From NCBI GenBank assembly GCA_051001975.1, contig JBPCMU010000105.1:38197-102196 (forward strand): a stretch of 64,000 nt of DNA. The letters run 5' to 3'. Positions 40,620 through 49,577 of the stretch are shown piece by piece. Position 1 is the first letter of the stretch. Each line of letters begins with the position of its first letter. The notes under the pieces were generated by a model. That model was not told where the DNA came from, searched no databases, and saw only the letters and a program-made list of their open reading frames with translations. Made by a program: the position numbers and the translations under genes. The stretch is from DATAEG01 sp051001975. Lineage in GTDB: Bacteria; Actinomycetota; Actinomycetes; Mycobacteriales; Jatrophihabitantaceae.

Positions 40620-41889
40620 CGCGGACCTTCCCCGGTTCTCCGGCGAGACCGACGGGGACGACGCCGGTTGCCGGATGCTGCACGTCGACATGGATGCGTT
40701 CTTCGCCAGCGTCGAGATCCGCCGCCGCCCGGAACTGCGGGACAAGCCGGTGGTCGTCGGCGGCGGTGTCCGCGGCGTGGTGGCCGCGGCCTCCTACGAG
40801 GCGCGCCGATTCGGTATCCGCAGCGCCATGCCGATGAGCCGCGCGTTGCGGATGTGCCCGGACCTGGTGGTGCTCCCGCCGGACCGGGCTGCCTACAGCG
40901 AGGCCTCCCGTCGAGTGATGGCGATCTTCTCCGACGTCACTCCGCTGGTCGAACCGCTGTCTCTGGACGAGGCCTTTCTCGACGTCTCCGGCTCGATCCG
41001 GCTGCTCGGCCGACCCGCCGACATCGCCCGGCACATCCGTTCGAGGGTCGTCGCTGAACTCGGACTGACCTGCTCGGTCGGCGTGGCCGCGACGAAGTTC
41101 GTCGCCAAGCTGGCCTCGTCTCGGTGCAAGCCGAACGGCCTGCTGGTGGTGCCCGCGGCCGACACGCTGAGTTTCCTGCACCCGCTCCCGGTCACTGCCT
41201 TGTGGGGCGTCGGTCCTAGCACCGCCCAAGCCTTGGCCCGTCGTGGCATCACGACCGTTGCCGATCTTGCGGTGTTGCCGATCGGGCCGTTGACCCGAGC
41301 GGTCGGGGCCGCGTCTGCCGAGCACCTCGCCGCGCTGGCCCGCGGTGAGGACCCACGCGAGGTCGATCCGGACCGGGTGGAGAAGTCGATCAGCTCGGAT
41401 CGCACATTCGACCTCGATCTCACCGATCTCACCGACGTGCGCCGGGAATTGCTGCGGCTGTCCGAAGAGGTCGGATCCCGCTTACGCGGGCAGATGCTGG
41501 TTGGTCGCACGGTGGGGATCAAGGTCCGTTACGCCGACTTCCGAACCGTGACCCGGGTGCGGACGCTGGGCGACTGGACCGAGGACACAGGTGAGATCTA
41601 CGCCATCGCCACCGCCCTCTACACCTCGCTGCGATTGGATCGGCCCCGGATCCGGCTGCTCGGGGTGAAGGTGGACGGGTTGCGTGACGCTGCGAGCACA
41701 CCACGGCAGTTGACCCTTGACCTCGGTATCGACGCGGCCGGTGAACCGAGCGTGGCCGTGGCACGCAAGGAGCAGGCCAACAACGATGCGCAGCGCGCCT
41801 CCGACGCCGCGGCCGAGCGGTTCGGCGCCGGGGCGGTTCGGCCGGCCTCGTTGATCTTGCCTGTGGACCCGTCCCGCGGGACTCGGTGA
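40609..41889 (+). CDS. dinB: DNA polymerase IV
   Basis: Y-family translesion polymerase, 426 aa. Catalytic motifs are LHVDMDAFFASVE (first Asp) and SLDEAFLDVSG (Asp-Glu pair). Also seen: RFGIRSAMPMSRAL, the TCSVGVAATKFVAKLAS palm motif and the helix-hairpin-helix LWGVGPSTAQALARRGI. The little-finger domain is complete, followed by a C-terminal tail of about 50 residues after LGVKVDGL; LTLDLGI there resembles a beta-clamp-binding motif. ATG 40609 fits actinobacterial DinB N-termini, with about 24 residues before the first strand. Confidence 0.95.
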   Translation: MGRSADLPRFSGETDGDDAGCRMLHVDMDAFFASVEIRRRPELRDKPVVVGGGVRGVVAAASYEARRFGIRSAMPMSRALRMCPDLVVLPPDRAAYSEASRRVMAIFSDVTPLVEPLSLDEAFLDVSGSIRLLGRPADIARHIRSRVVAELGLTCSVGVAATKFVAKLASSRCKPNGLLVVPAADTLSFLHPLPVTALWGVGPSTAQALARRGITTVADLAVLPIGPLTRAVGAASAEHLAALARGEDPREVDPDRVEKSISSDRTFDLDLTDLTDVRRELLRLSEEVGSRLRGQMLVGRTVGIKVRYADFRTVTRVRTLGDWTEDTGEIYAIATALYTSLRLDRPRIRLLGVKVDGLRDAASTPRQLTLDLGIDAAGEPSVAVARKEQANNDAQRASDAAAERFGAGAVRPASLILPVDPSRGTR

Positions 41890-42097
41890 CCACCGGCCGA
41901 ATCGGTCTCTTTCGGGCGCTGGAACGGTCGGTTGCAGGACTGTGCAGTGCCCGGTGTCATCTCTGTGGGGCGGTTCGCCTTTCGCCATTCATAAACGACT
42001 CGTATGCTCGTGATCAACGGGATCACAAGTCCCGCAGAGCAAGGCCCCAGCCACCCGGGCGGCCACCAGGCCGACTCACACCAGAGGAGGGCATGAG

Positions 42098-42487
42098 ATG
42101 CCGCTCTCCGAGCATGAGCAGCGACTGCTCGAGCAGATCGAGCAAGGTCTCTACGCCGAGGACCCGAAGTTCGCGGCCTCAGTACGGCGGGTGCGGGCGC
42201 GCAGTGGGACTCGACGACGGATCATCCTTGCCGTCATCGGTGTGGTCGTCGGGCTCGGCGTGGTGCTGCTGGCGCTGACGACGAAGCTGATCATCCTGGG
42301 TGTAGTCGGATTCCTGCTCATCGTGGGTGCCTGCTTCTACGCGCTGGTCGGACTCACCGACCGCTCGGTGACTGGCCCCGCCGGCGTTGTCGACCCGGAC
42401 GGCTCGACGAAGTCGCGCCGATCGTCCACCGGTGGCATAAAGGACCGCATGGAAGGCCGCATCCGCCGCCGCTTCGACGAGGAATAG
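42098..42487 (+). CDS. DUF3040 family membrane protein
   Basis: 129-aa actinobacterial protein. The start PLSEHEQRLLEQIEQGLYAE followed by DPKFAASVR is the DUF3040 signature; two membrane segments follow at about residues 42-61 (IILAVIGVVVGLGVVLLAL) and 64-86. The C-terminus is basic. A strong AGGAGG site precedes the ATG. In many actinobacteria this gene sits near dinB and the mra cluster as here. Function not known. The 208 nt upstream include an AT-rich patch (ATAAACGACTCGTATG) that may be its promoter. Confidence 0.93.
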   Translation: MPLSEHEQRLLEQIEQGLYAEDPKFAASVRRVRARSGTRRRIILAVIGVVVGLGVVLLALTTKLIILGVVGFLLIVGACFYALVGLTDRSVTGPAGVVDPDGSTKSRRSSTGGIKDRMEGRIRRRFDEE

Positions 42488-42666
42488 CCGAACCCAGGCC
42501 GCCTACTACGTCGGAGCGAGCCGGCAGCAAGCAGCCGGTCGAGCGGGAGGTTTCTGCTGCCGACCGGGAGCTTTCAGTCAGGTTCATCGGCGTGTCGCGA
42601 CGGAGTCCTCGCTCTCGTCATAGTGAGTCGCGCGGGCCTCCCAGCCACGGTGACTCGACGAGACCA

Positions 42667-42729
42667 CGAACGCGATGAGCGCTTGCGCGAAGAGCCGACG
42701 CAGCGATCATGAAGTACAGCGATCATGAA
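42667..42729 (+). repeat. Dispersed repeat family, copy C
   Basis: Positions 42667-42697 are identical over 31 nt to 60469-60499 (including GATGAGCGCTTGCGCGAAG). The element's right-end sequence CAGCGATCATG follows almost at once and is itself doubled (42701 and 42717, as CAGCGATCATGAA). This looks like an internally deleted copy. It lies in the gene-free 273-bp stretch between DUF3040 and the transglutaminase gene, where I see nothing else. Confidence 0.75.
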
Positions 42730-42760
42730 TGCAGACCACATGAATACAGCCATCAATGAG

Positions 42761-45085
42761 TCAATGCTTGCGGAATCGCTTCCTGTCGGTACGCGGTCGC
42801 ACCGTTGACGTCCGTCGACCGGCCATCGTGGAGCGCGGCCAGAACCGCATCTTCAGCCGAGCCCATCGCGTCATCCGGGTGAGCAGTTCGCGGCGGGACT
42901 GCTTGATCGAAGCAATCGCCTGGTCCACGTCGGCCGGTGCGCGCGGTGTGTTCGGATCTGCGTACAGCTCGCGTTCAGTTGCCAGGGCCAGCTCGTCCAT
43001 GGGCGGCCGCGGCGTGACCCCGTGCTTCTGCAGCCAGCCCGGCACCTGACGGGGGGTCGTCGGCGGTGGCCAGGCGATGCCGGCGTCGGTTGCTGTGGCC
43101 TGCAGTTCCTGCCAGATCGGACCGATTCGGCTGCCCCGCCGGGCGTTGCGATACCGATCGGTGCGTTGGCGTCGTCGCAGGCCGGGGGGAATGGCGACCA
43201 GGATGAGGACGATCAGCACGGCGAGTACCGCTGCGGTGAACCCGAACGGCAGGTGCAGCCCGCCGCTGGAACCGCCGCCCACCGCGGCAGGAGTGCTGGA
43301 TTGCGCGCCCGATGCGCCGCCCGAGTTGACGTTCTTGGTGTTGGCGGACGGCTCCTGGTTGGTGTTCGAGGGTTCGGCCGTACCGGTCGAGGTGTTCTCC
43401 CACGGCAACTGCTGCGACCGGGTGGCATCCGGGCCGGACAGCGGCGTCGGATCGAAGGGGATCCAGCCGATGCCCTCGAAGTAGGCCTCCACCCAAGCGT
43501 GCGCGTCGTGGCTGGTCACGGTGACCTCGCCCGAGCCGTTCAGCGCGCCGTGGGTGTAACCGAGCACAACCCGAGACGGGATGTTCGCGATGCGCAGCAT
43601 GATTGCCATAGCTGCCGCGTACTGCTGGCAGAAACCCTGTTTCTGGCGCAGGAAGTCCAGCAGCGCGTCGCCGGTGTCGCCGGTCTTCGTCTGCAAGTTG
43701 TAGGTGAATCCGTTCGACGGGGAGAAGTAGCTCAGGATCGCCAGTGCCCGGTCGTAGGCGGTGCTCGCCCCGGCGGTGGCGCCCGCGACGATTCCCTTTA
43801 CGTCGTCGGGCACCAGGTTCGTGCCCGGCTGCGCTTTGCTGTTGGGCGCGGCGCGCAGTTCGTCGACGGTCGGGTTCGGTGCGGAGACGTCCTCCCCGTA
43901 GGTCTCGTTGTGCCGGCTCAGGGTGCCGCTGAGGGTTGCGGTCGGGATGTCCCAGCCCCAGTCCTTGCGCAGTCCGTCGAAGCTCTTCGGCAGGCCGAAG
44001 AAGGGCAGTGAGTCCTTCAGCTCCAGCACCTTGAACGACGCCGTGTAGTTCGTGGTCGGGATCGACTGCGGCTGCGACTTGACCAGGGTGTTCGGCGTCG
44101 GATTCTGCTGGCCGATCGTGCCACCGGCTCGCCATCCGCCCGGCGTGTACAGCGTGAGCACCTTGGACCGCAGGTAGAACGGCGACTTCTGGTCGGTGAC
44201 CTTGACCTTCAGCAGGTCAATCGGATCCTGACGTCGCAGCTCACCGGCGAGGTCGGCGAATGCGGAGATCGCGGTTCCCTCGCCACCGCCGTCGCCGCCG
44301 CCGCCGCGGTGGAAGGCGTCCAGGAAGACGTTGCGACCCAGGCCGGGGAGCACGGACGGGATGATTACCGCGAGCACGACAGCGATCGTCGCGATCCGCG
44401 CACCGGACGCGCCGAGGCGCAGCGTCCGCTCGGAGGTCTGCCCGGCCCGCGGCACGATCCGGCCCCACTCGGAGGCGTCCCGGCGCGAAGCGGCGGACAG
44501 GATGATCAGGTAGCCGATTGCCGCGATGGTGAACTGCACCCAGCCGACGGCCGAGCCCTTCACGGCGCCGACCACGGTGAAGATCGCGAGGAACCCGATG
44601 CCGGCCAGCGCCGGCGCGCGACGGACCACGGTGAGCCAGTCGGTGAGTGCCGCCAGCAGCCCGACGGCCGGTACCACGTACAGCCGGATCCCGGCAGTGG
44701 AGTGCAACGGTGTGGTGCCGTTGGTGATGACCGAGCGGGTCTCGTTGTGCAGGTCGAGCAGGCGCTGCCAGGTTCCCGAGCCGGGCAGCAGGCCCGCGAT
44801 CGAGCCGTGGTGCAGGTACAGCGCAGTGGCGTAGAGGACCAACAGCACCAGGCCGGGCAGCAATTGGCTGGCTCGCGGGGTAGCGCGTACCCGCAGCAGC
44901 ATGGCCGGCACCGTAACGACCAGGATCGCGCCGATCGACTCGATGAACCAGCGGTTGTCGGTGAACAGCGTCCCGATCGGCAACGCACCGAGGATGCAAC
45001 CGAGTGCGCTCGCGGCGGTGGTGACCACCCCGACTGTCAGCGCCTTCGACAGCTCCGGGCGGTATCGCGCCCCCGGCGCGCTCAC
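42761..45085 (-). CDS. TgpA-type transglutaminase-like membrane protein
   Basis: 774-aa membrane protein with about six N-terminal membrane segments (residues 20-230), a large extracellular transglutaminase-core domain and one C-terminal membrane helix before a cytoplasmic tail. The papain-like triad is intact: Cys in QKQGFCQQYAAAMAIMLR, His in TSHDAHAWVEAYF and Asp in IPFDPTP. GTG 45085 overlaps the DUF58 stop. The moxR-DUF58-transglutaminase operon is widespread; the proteins are thought to act together on cell-envelope or complex assembly, but the substrate is unknown. It is immediately next to the dcw cluster on the opposite strand. Confidence 0.92.
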   Translation of the reverse strand: MSAPGARYRPELSKALTVGVVTTAASALGCILGALPIGTLFTDNRWFIESIGAILVVTVPAMLLRVRATPRASQLLPGLVLLVLYATALYLHHGSIAGLLPGSGTWQRLLDLHNETRSVITNGTTPLHSTAGIRLYVVPAVGLLAALTDWLTVVRRAPALAGIGFLAIFTVVGAVKGSAVGWVQFTIAAIGYLIILSAASRRDASEWGRIVPRAGQTSERTLRLGASGARIATIAVVLAVIIPSVLPGLGRNVFLDAFHRGGGGDGGGEGTAISAFADLAGELRRQDPIDLLKVKVTDQKSPFYLRSKVLTLYTPGGWRAGGTIGQQNPTPNTLVKSQPQSIPTTNYTASFKVLELKDSLPFFGLPKSFDGLRKDWGWDIPTATLSGTLSRHNETYGEDVSAPNPTVDELRAAPNSKAQPGTNLVPDDVKGIVAGATAGASTAYDRALAILSYFSPSNGFTYNLQTKTGDTGDALLDFLRQKQGFCQQYAAAMAIMLRIANIPSRVVLGYTHGALNGSGEVTVTSHDAHAWVEAYFEGIGWIPFDPTPLSGPDATRSQQLPWENTSTGTAEPSNTNQEPSANTKNVNSGGASGAQSSTPAAVGGGSSGGLHLPFGFTAAVLAVLIVLILVAIPPGLRRRQRTDRYRNARRGSRIGPIWQELQATATDAGIAWPPPTTPRQVPGWLQKHGVTPRPPMDELALATERELYADPNTPRAPADVDQAIASIKQSRRELLTRMTRWARLKMRFWPRSTMAGRRTSTVRPRTDRKRFRKH

Positions 45086-46413
45086 TGCGGTCCGCCCAAC
45101 GCGGCGGCGGTGCGGGCGTCGTGCAGCATGCCGACTCCGCCTTGGGCGAGTAGCCCGGCCCAGCAGTCGGCGATGTCCGCGGCCGGCGTGCTGATCCGCA
45201 GTACCCGCCAGCCGGCTTCGGTGAGCAGCAGCTCGGCGTGCCGCGCCTGCTTCTCGTACAACTCGGCCGACGCGGCGGGGCCGGCCCCCCACTCGTTGGT
45301 GTCCAGCAGCAGCGCGAGCGCGCTGCCCGGACTGCGGCGCCCGCTGGACAGCAGGTACGCGCTGGTCTCGTCGAGAACGCCGAGCACGGCGATGACGATG
45401 CTGTCCCGGCTCGCCCCGTTGACCGTCTGGGCGACATCGGCCAGATCGGCGCGATCTGAGGACTGCACGGTGGCCAGGTGATCCAGCAGCTGGCCGATTC
45501 CGGAGAAGCGGGTGGGCACGCTGCCGACGACCAGGTCGATATCTCGGCCGCGGGAGGACAGGTGCGCGGCAATGCTGGCCACGGCGCTGACCGCCCATTC
45601 GAAGCTGTCGGCCGAGCGGGCAGTCTGCGCACCAGCAGCCGAAGTACCAGTGGTGTTCGCCGCCCGATGAGCCGCGCCCCGGGTGTCCAGCAGCAGCGTG
45701 GTCCGGCTGTGCCAAGGCCGTTCTTCCTGCCGCACCATCAACTGGCCGGTGCGTGCGGTGGAGCGCCAGTGCACCTTGCGCAGGTCGTCGCCCTCGCGGT
45801 ACTCCCGGGTGGACGCGTCGTCCGAACCGTGCGCGCCGACCGAATGGCTACCGGTCTGCTCGGCAACGTCCCACGAGGTGGGCAGCGGGCCGTCGGGTAG
45901 GCCTTCTACGATCGGCAGCACCAGGAAGTCCGACGTGGCCCGGAACGCTCGGGTCCGCTCCACCAGCCCGAACGGGTCGGTGACGCGCATCTGCAGCGGG
46001 CCGATCCGGTACTTGCCGCGACGCATCGGCGGCAGGTGGTAGGCCAGAGTGCGGGTCTCCCGGCCACGCAACGAGTCGAGGGTGAACCTGGCCCGTCCGG
46101 ACAGCGGACTGGCCAGGGTGTCCTCGAGCAGCAGCGCACCGGTGGGCAGCAGGGACTGGTTCGTCAGCGAGACCGAGACGGTGACCTGGTTGCCACCGGC
46201 CGAACGCTCCGGAGTGACCGATCGGGCGCAGCTGATGGTCACCCTGGCTCGGCTGACGATGAACGATGCGGTCAGTGGCGCGGCGATGAGCAATACGGCG
46301 ACGCGCACCAGGTCGCGTTGCCCGAGCAGGACGCCGCACACCGCCGCGGTGAGCCCGGCGGTGAGCAGGGCACTTCCGCGGGTGGTCAGCCCGATCCGTC
46401 TGCGCGTCTGCAC
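45082..46413 (-). CDS. DUF58 domain-containing protein
   Basis: 443-aa protein with two N-terminal hydrophobic segments (about residues 14-55) and the DUF58 signature STREYREGDDLRKVHWRSTA followed by RTGQLMVRQEE. The C-terminal part resembles a von Willebrand A-like fold (TTLLLDTRG). It is between moxR and the transglutaminase gene and overlaps the latter by 4 nt. The family is considered a partner of MoxR ATPases; its biochemical activity is not settled. Confidence 0.92.
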   Translation of the reverse strand: MQTRRRIGLTTRGSALLTAGLTAAVCGVLLGQRDLVRVAVLLIAAPLTASFIVSRARVTISCARSVTPERSAGGNQVTVSVSLTNQSLLPTGALLLEDTLASPLSGRARFTLDSLRGRETRTLAYHLPPMRRGKYRIGPLQMRVTDPFGLVERTRAFRATSDFLVLPIVEGLPDGPLPTSWDVAEQTGSHSVGAHGSDDASTREYREGDDLRKVHWRSTARTGQLMVRQEERPWHSRTTLLLDTRGAAHRAANTTGTSAAGAQTARSADSFEWAVSAVASIAAHLSSRGRDIDLVVGSVPTRFSGIGQLLDHLATVQSSDRADLADVAQTVNGASRDSIVIAVLGVLDETSAYLLSSGRRSPGSALALLLDTNEWGAGPAASAELYEKQARHAELLLTEAGWRVLRISTPAADIADCWAGLLAQGGVGMLHDARTAAALGGPQ

Positions 46414-46439
46414 TGTTCCTCCGCTGCCTATGCCGCTGG

Positions 46440-47636
46440 CTACGCCTGAGCGGGGCGAGTACTCCAGTCGGACGAGGGGAGGTCGGTGGGTGCGGGCACC
46501 CGGGCCAGCAGGCCGTCGAGTACCTGTTTCGGTCCGCGCCGGGCTATCTGGGCCTCCGGTGTAACGATGATGCGATGCGTGAGCACCGGGCCGGCCAGCC
46601 GCTGCATGTCATCCGGCGAAACGTAGGACCGGCCGTCGATGGCCGCCCAGGCCTTGGACGCGCGCACCAACTGCAAGACGGCACGAGGGGATGCGCCGAG
46701 CTTGATGTCCGAGGAGGTCCGGGTGGCTTCGGCGATGTTCACCGCGTAGGCCTTGATCGAGTCGGCGACGTGTACCGCGCGCACTGCCTGGATGAGGGCA
46801 CGCACCTCTCCGGCGTCGGACACCGGATGCAATGAGTCCAGCGGGTCGATCGCGGCGTGCTCGGCGAGCATCGTCGTCTCGGCGCGACGATCCGGGTAGC
46901 CCATCGAGATCCGGGCGGTGAAGCGATCCCGCTGCGCTTCGGGCAGGGGGTAGGTGCCTTCCATGTCAATCGGGTTCTGGGTGGCCAGCACCATGAACGG
47001 CGTCTCCAGCCGGTAGGTCGTGCCGTCGACGGTGACCTGGCGTTCCTCCATGCACTCCAGCAGCGCCGACTGGGTCTTGGGCGAGGCCCGGTTGATCTCG
47101 TCGCCGACCACGATGTTGGCGAACACCGCGCCCGGCCGGAACTCGAAGTCGCGCGCGTCTGCGGAGTAGATGCTCACGCCGGTGACGTCACTGGGCAGCA
47201 GGTCCGGCGTGAACTGGATACGGCGCACCGAGCAGTCGATGGACCGGGCCAGGGCCTTGGCCAGCTTTGTCTTGCCGACGCCGGGTACGTCCTCGATGAG
47301 CAGGTGTCCCTCGGAGAGGAGCACGGCCAGGCTCAGCCGGACGATCTCCGGCTTGCCCTCGATGACCCGCTCGATATTGGCCGCGATACGTGACGTGGCG
47401 CCGGCCACGTCGGGGTGGGGTGCCACGCCCTCCAAGGTGGTGACCGAGCGTGGCGCCGAGCCGTGGTTGGGGGCCACGTAGGTGGTCGACTCGGCGGGGC
47501 GACTGTGGTTGCCGAGCATCGACGCGCCGGTGGCGTAGCCGTCGTGCCGGGGTCCGATAGATGGCTGCGGTTCGGGCTGCTCGGTGGGCGCTGCGTGGTC
47601 GGGCTGTCCTGCTCCGAACTCGAACTGGCTGCTCAC
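46440..47636 (-). CDS. MoxR family AAA+ ATPase
   Basis: 398-aa AAA+ chaperone-like ATPase. After a Pro/Gln-rich N-terminus of about 75 residues: Walker A EDVPGVGKTKLAKALARSID, the MoxR motif IQFTPDLLPSDVTGVSIY, Walker B FANIVVGDEINRASPKTQSA and sensor region LATQNPIDMEGTYPLPEAQR. First gene of the operon with DUF58 and transglutaminase; 26 nt separate it from DUF58. GTG 47636. Divergent from mraZ. A 9-bp inverted repeat lies 38-60 nt upstream. Confidence 0.95.
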   Translation of the reverse strand: MSSQFEFGAGQPDHAAPTEQPEPQPSIGPRHDGYATGASMLGNHSRPAESTTYVAPNHGSAPRSVTTLEGVAPHPDVAGATSRIAANIERVIEGKPEIVRLSLAVLLSEGHLLIEDVPGVGKTKLAKALARSIDCSVRRIQFTPDLLPSDVTGVSIYSADARDFEFRPGAVFANIVVGDEINRASPKTQSALLECMEERQVTVDGTTYRLETPFMVLATQNPIDMEGTYPLPEAQRDRFTARISMGYPDRRAETTMLAEHAAIDPLDSLHPVSDAGEVRALIQAVRAVHVADSIKAYAVNIAEATRTSSDIKLGASPRAVLQLVRASKAWAAIDGRSYVSPDDMQRLAGPVLTHRIIVTPEAQIARRGPKQVLDGLLARVPAPTDLPSSDWSTRPAQA

Positions 47637-47673
47637 TAAACCGATCGCTCCTGTTCCCCATCGTTCGTTCTGC

Positions 47674-47696
47674 TGTCATCGGGTTCTCCGATGACA
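47674..47696. promoter_or_regulatory. 9-bp perfect inverted repeat upstream of moxR
   Basis: TGTCATCGG and CCGATGACA flank a 5-nt spacer (GTTCT). It lies 38-60 nt before the moxR start. As DNA it could be a dimeric regulator site; as RNA a stable leader hairpin. No regulator gene is adjacent. Confidence 0.5.
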
Positions 47697-47879
47697 CGGC
47701 GCCCCGCTGCGTTCCTGCCGTTCAGTATCGCGTACCGGCCGACGTTGTGCGTCGCCGTTGCCGGACCGGTCGGCGCCGCGCGGCTGGCCCGGTCTCGGAG
47801 TCTGACCACCGTACGGTGCCAGGCCGCCCTGACCACCGTCCGGCACCGGATCGGGTCCGCTCCGTTATAAGGCCTGGAA

Positions 47880-47914
47880 TGGGGGAGTGTGGGGTATGGT
47901 GGGGCAAAGTGGGG
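47880..47914 (+). promoter_or_regulatory. MraZ operator: four TGGGG boxes at 10-bp spacing
   Basis: TGGGG occurs at 47880, 47890, 47900 and 47910, each separated by exactly 5 nt. This is the arrangement bound by MraZ octamers in other bacteria. The boxes begin about 9 nt after the TATAAG hexamer, so a bound repressor would cover the start of transcription. They end 40 nt before the mraZ ATG. Confidence 0.85.
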
Positions 47915-47954
47915 GACCTGGCTGCGAGATCCACCGGCGAGAGGGGGCGGGGCG

Positions 47955-48383
47955 ATGTTTCTGGGCACCCATACGCCTCGGCTGGACGACAAGTGGCGCC
48001 TCGCGCTGCCGGCCCGCTTCCGGCCCGATCTCGCCGAGGGCCTGGTCATCAGCAAGGGCCAGGAACGCTGCCTGTTCATCTTCCCGATGGACGAGTTCAC
48101 CCGGGTGACCGCCGCGCTGCGGACCGCTCCGCTCACCCAGAAAGCGGTGCGCGATTACAGCCGGGTGCTGTTCGCGAGTGCATCGCAGGAGAGCCCTGAC
48201 GGTCAGGGCCGCATCACCGTGCCTCCCCAGCTGCGCGAGTACGCCGGGCTGCACAAGGACTGCGTCGTCATCGGCGCGGACACCCGCGTCGAGGTATGGG
48301 ACGCCGAGGCCTGGACCCGGTATCTCGCCGAGCGCGAGCAAGGATTCGCCGACGCGGAGGAGGTGATCCCGGGCGTGCTGTGA
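47955..48383 (+). CDS. mraZ: Transcriptional regulator MraZ
   Basis: 142-aa AbrB-fold DNA-binding protein with two tandem SpoVT-AbrB-like halves: FLGTHTPRLDDKWRLALPAR and, in the second half, SPDGQGRITVPPQLREYAGL. It represses the dcw operon promoter by binding TGGGN repeats, which are present directly upstream, so autoregulation is well supported. The ATG at 47955 has GGGGGCGGGG upstream. A 240-nt gap follows before rsmH, possibly with a second promoter; no motif was clear. Confidence 0.96.
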   Translation: MFLGTHTPRLDDKWRLALPARFRPDLAEGLVISKGQERCLFIFPMDEFTRVTAALRTAPLTQKAVRDYSRVLFASASQESPDGQGRITVPPQLREYAGLHKDCVVIGADTRVEVWDAEAWTRYLAEREQGFADAEEVIPGVL

Positions 48384-48623
48384 GCGTCCGCGTTCCGGAC
48401 CCTGCACCGCATTCCCCACTGAGGCTCACCCGTCCCCATTCTCGACGAGCACCACCCGTGCCACGCGGCGGAGGCTCCGGCGGTTCCGGCCTCCTCCCGC
48501 TCGCGTCCTGATGCACCTTCCCCGGTGTCAGGGCGGACCGAGCGGGCGGAGACCAGAGCAACCGGCCGTCCTCCGATCAGGCCGGCACGTCCACATCGCA
48601 GCACCGATGCCGAGGAGGGCAGC

Positions 48624-49577
48624 GTGACCGAGCAGCAGCGACACGTCCCGGTGCTGCGGGAGCGAGTGTTGGCGTTGCTGGCTCCGGCGCTGGACGGCCC
48701 CGACGCGGTTGTGGTCGACGCGACTGTCGGACTGGGCGGGCATGCCGAAGCACTGCTTGCTGCGCACCCGGGTGTGACGCTGGTCGGGCTCGATCGCGAC
48801 CCCGAAGCTCTGCAGCTCAGCGGCGACCGGTTGGCCCGCTTCGCCGACCGGTTGCATCTCGTGCACGCCGTGTACGACGAGATGCCCGACGTACTGCGCC
48901 GACTCGGGCTGCCCGGCGTCGACGGGGTGCTGTTCGACCTGGGGGTGTCCTCGCTCCAACTGGACGACACCCGGCGCGGGTTCGCCTACTCCCACGACGC
49001 CCCACTCGACATGCGGATGGACCAGGACCGCGGTATCACCGCAGCGGACGTAGTCAACGGCTACTCGGTCACCGAACTCGCAAGCGTGCTGCGCACCTAT
49101 GGGGAGGAGCGGTTCGCCCTGCGAATCGCCAAGGCGATCGAGCGCGCCCGCGCCGCGGCGCCGCTGCAGTCCACCAGCGAGCTGTCCGAGTTGGTTCGCT
49201 CAGCCATCCCCGCCGCCGCCCGGACGACCGGCGGGCACCCGGCCAAGCGCACCTTCCAGGCGCTTCGGATCGAGGTCAACGCGGAACTCGACGCGGTCCG
49301 GGACGCGATCCCCGCGGCGGTGGAGTCGCTGAACCTGAATGGGCGGATCGCAGTGCTCGCCTACCACTCGCTGGAGGACCGCATCGTCAAGCGAACTCTC
49401 GCGACCGGCGCCTCCGACCGGACTCCGGCCGACTTGCCGGTTCTGTTGCCGGACCGCCAGCCCTACCTGCGGCTGCTCACCCACGGCGCCGAGAAGGCCG
49501 GCGTCGAGGAGATCGACCGGAACCCCCGAGCCAAGTCGGTGCGACTGCGTGCCGCCGAGCGGATCGGACAGTCATGA
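48624..49577 (+). CDS. rsmH: 16S rRNA (cytosine-1402-N4)-methyltransferase
   Basis: Methylates C1402 in the ribosomal P site; 317 aa. Family motifs: HVPVLRERVLALL at the start, the SAM site VVDATVGLGGHAEALL, VLFDLGVSSLQLDD, GFAYSHDAPLDMRMDQ and TFQALRIEVNAELDAV, ending with LAYHSLEDRIVKR. GTG 48624 has a GAGGAGGG site 6 nt upstream; the frame is open to 48525 without conserved sequence. Its stop overlaps the next ATG. Confidence 0.97.
   Translation: MTEQQRHVPVLRERVLALLAPALDGPDAVVVDATVGLGGHAEALLAAHPGVTLVGLDRDPEALQLSGDRLARFADRLHLVHAVYDEMPDVLRRLGLPGVDGVLFDLGVSSLQLDDTRRGFAYSHDAPLDMRMDQDRGITAADVVNGYSVTELASVLRTYGEERFALRIAKAIERARAAAPLQSTSELSELVRSAIPAAARTTGGHPAKRTFQALRIEVNAELDAVRDAIPAAVESLNLNGRIAVLAYHSLEDRIVKRTLATGASDRTPADLPVLLPDRQPYLRLLTHGAEKAGVEEIDRNPRAKSVRLRAAERIGQS

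Larger units (their letters stand above)
47637..47954. other. Divergent moxR/mraZ regulatory region (318 bp)
   Basis: No gene is seen here. Going rightward it holds the moxR leader with a palindrome (47674-47696), a featureless GC-rich middle, a TATAAG hexamer at 47866-47871 that can act as -10 for mraZ, and the MraZ operator (47880-47914). Confidence 0.7.

Noticed and set aside
44309..45481. 390-codon open frame on the plus strand
   Set aside because: Antisense to the transglutaminase and DUF58 genes, both of which have complete family motifs.
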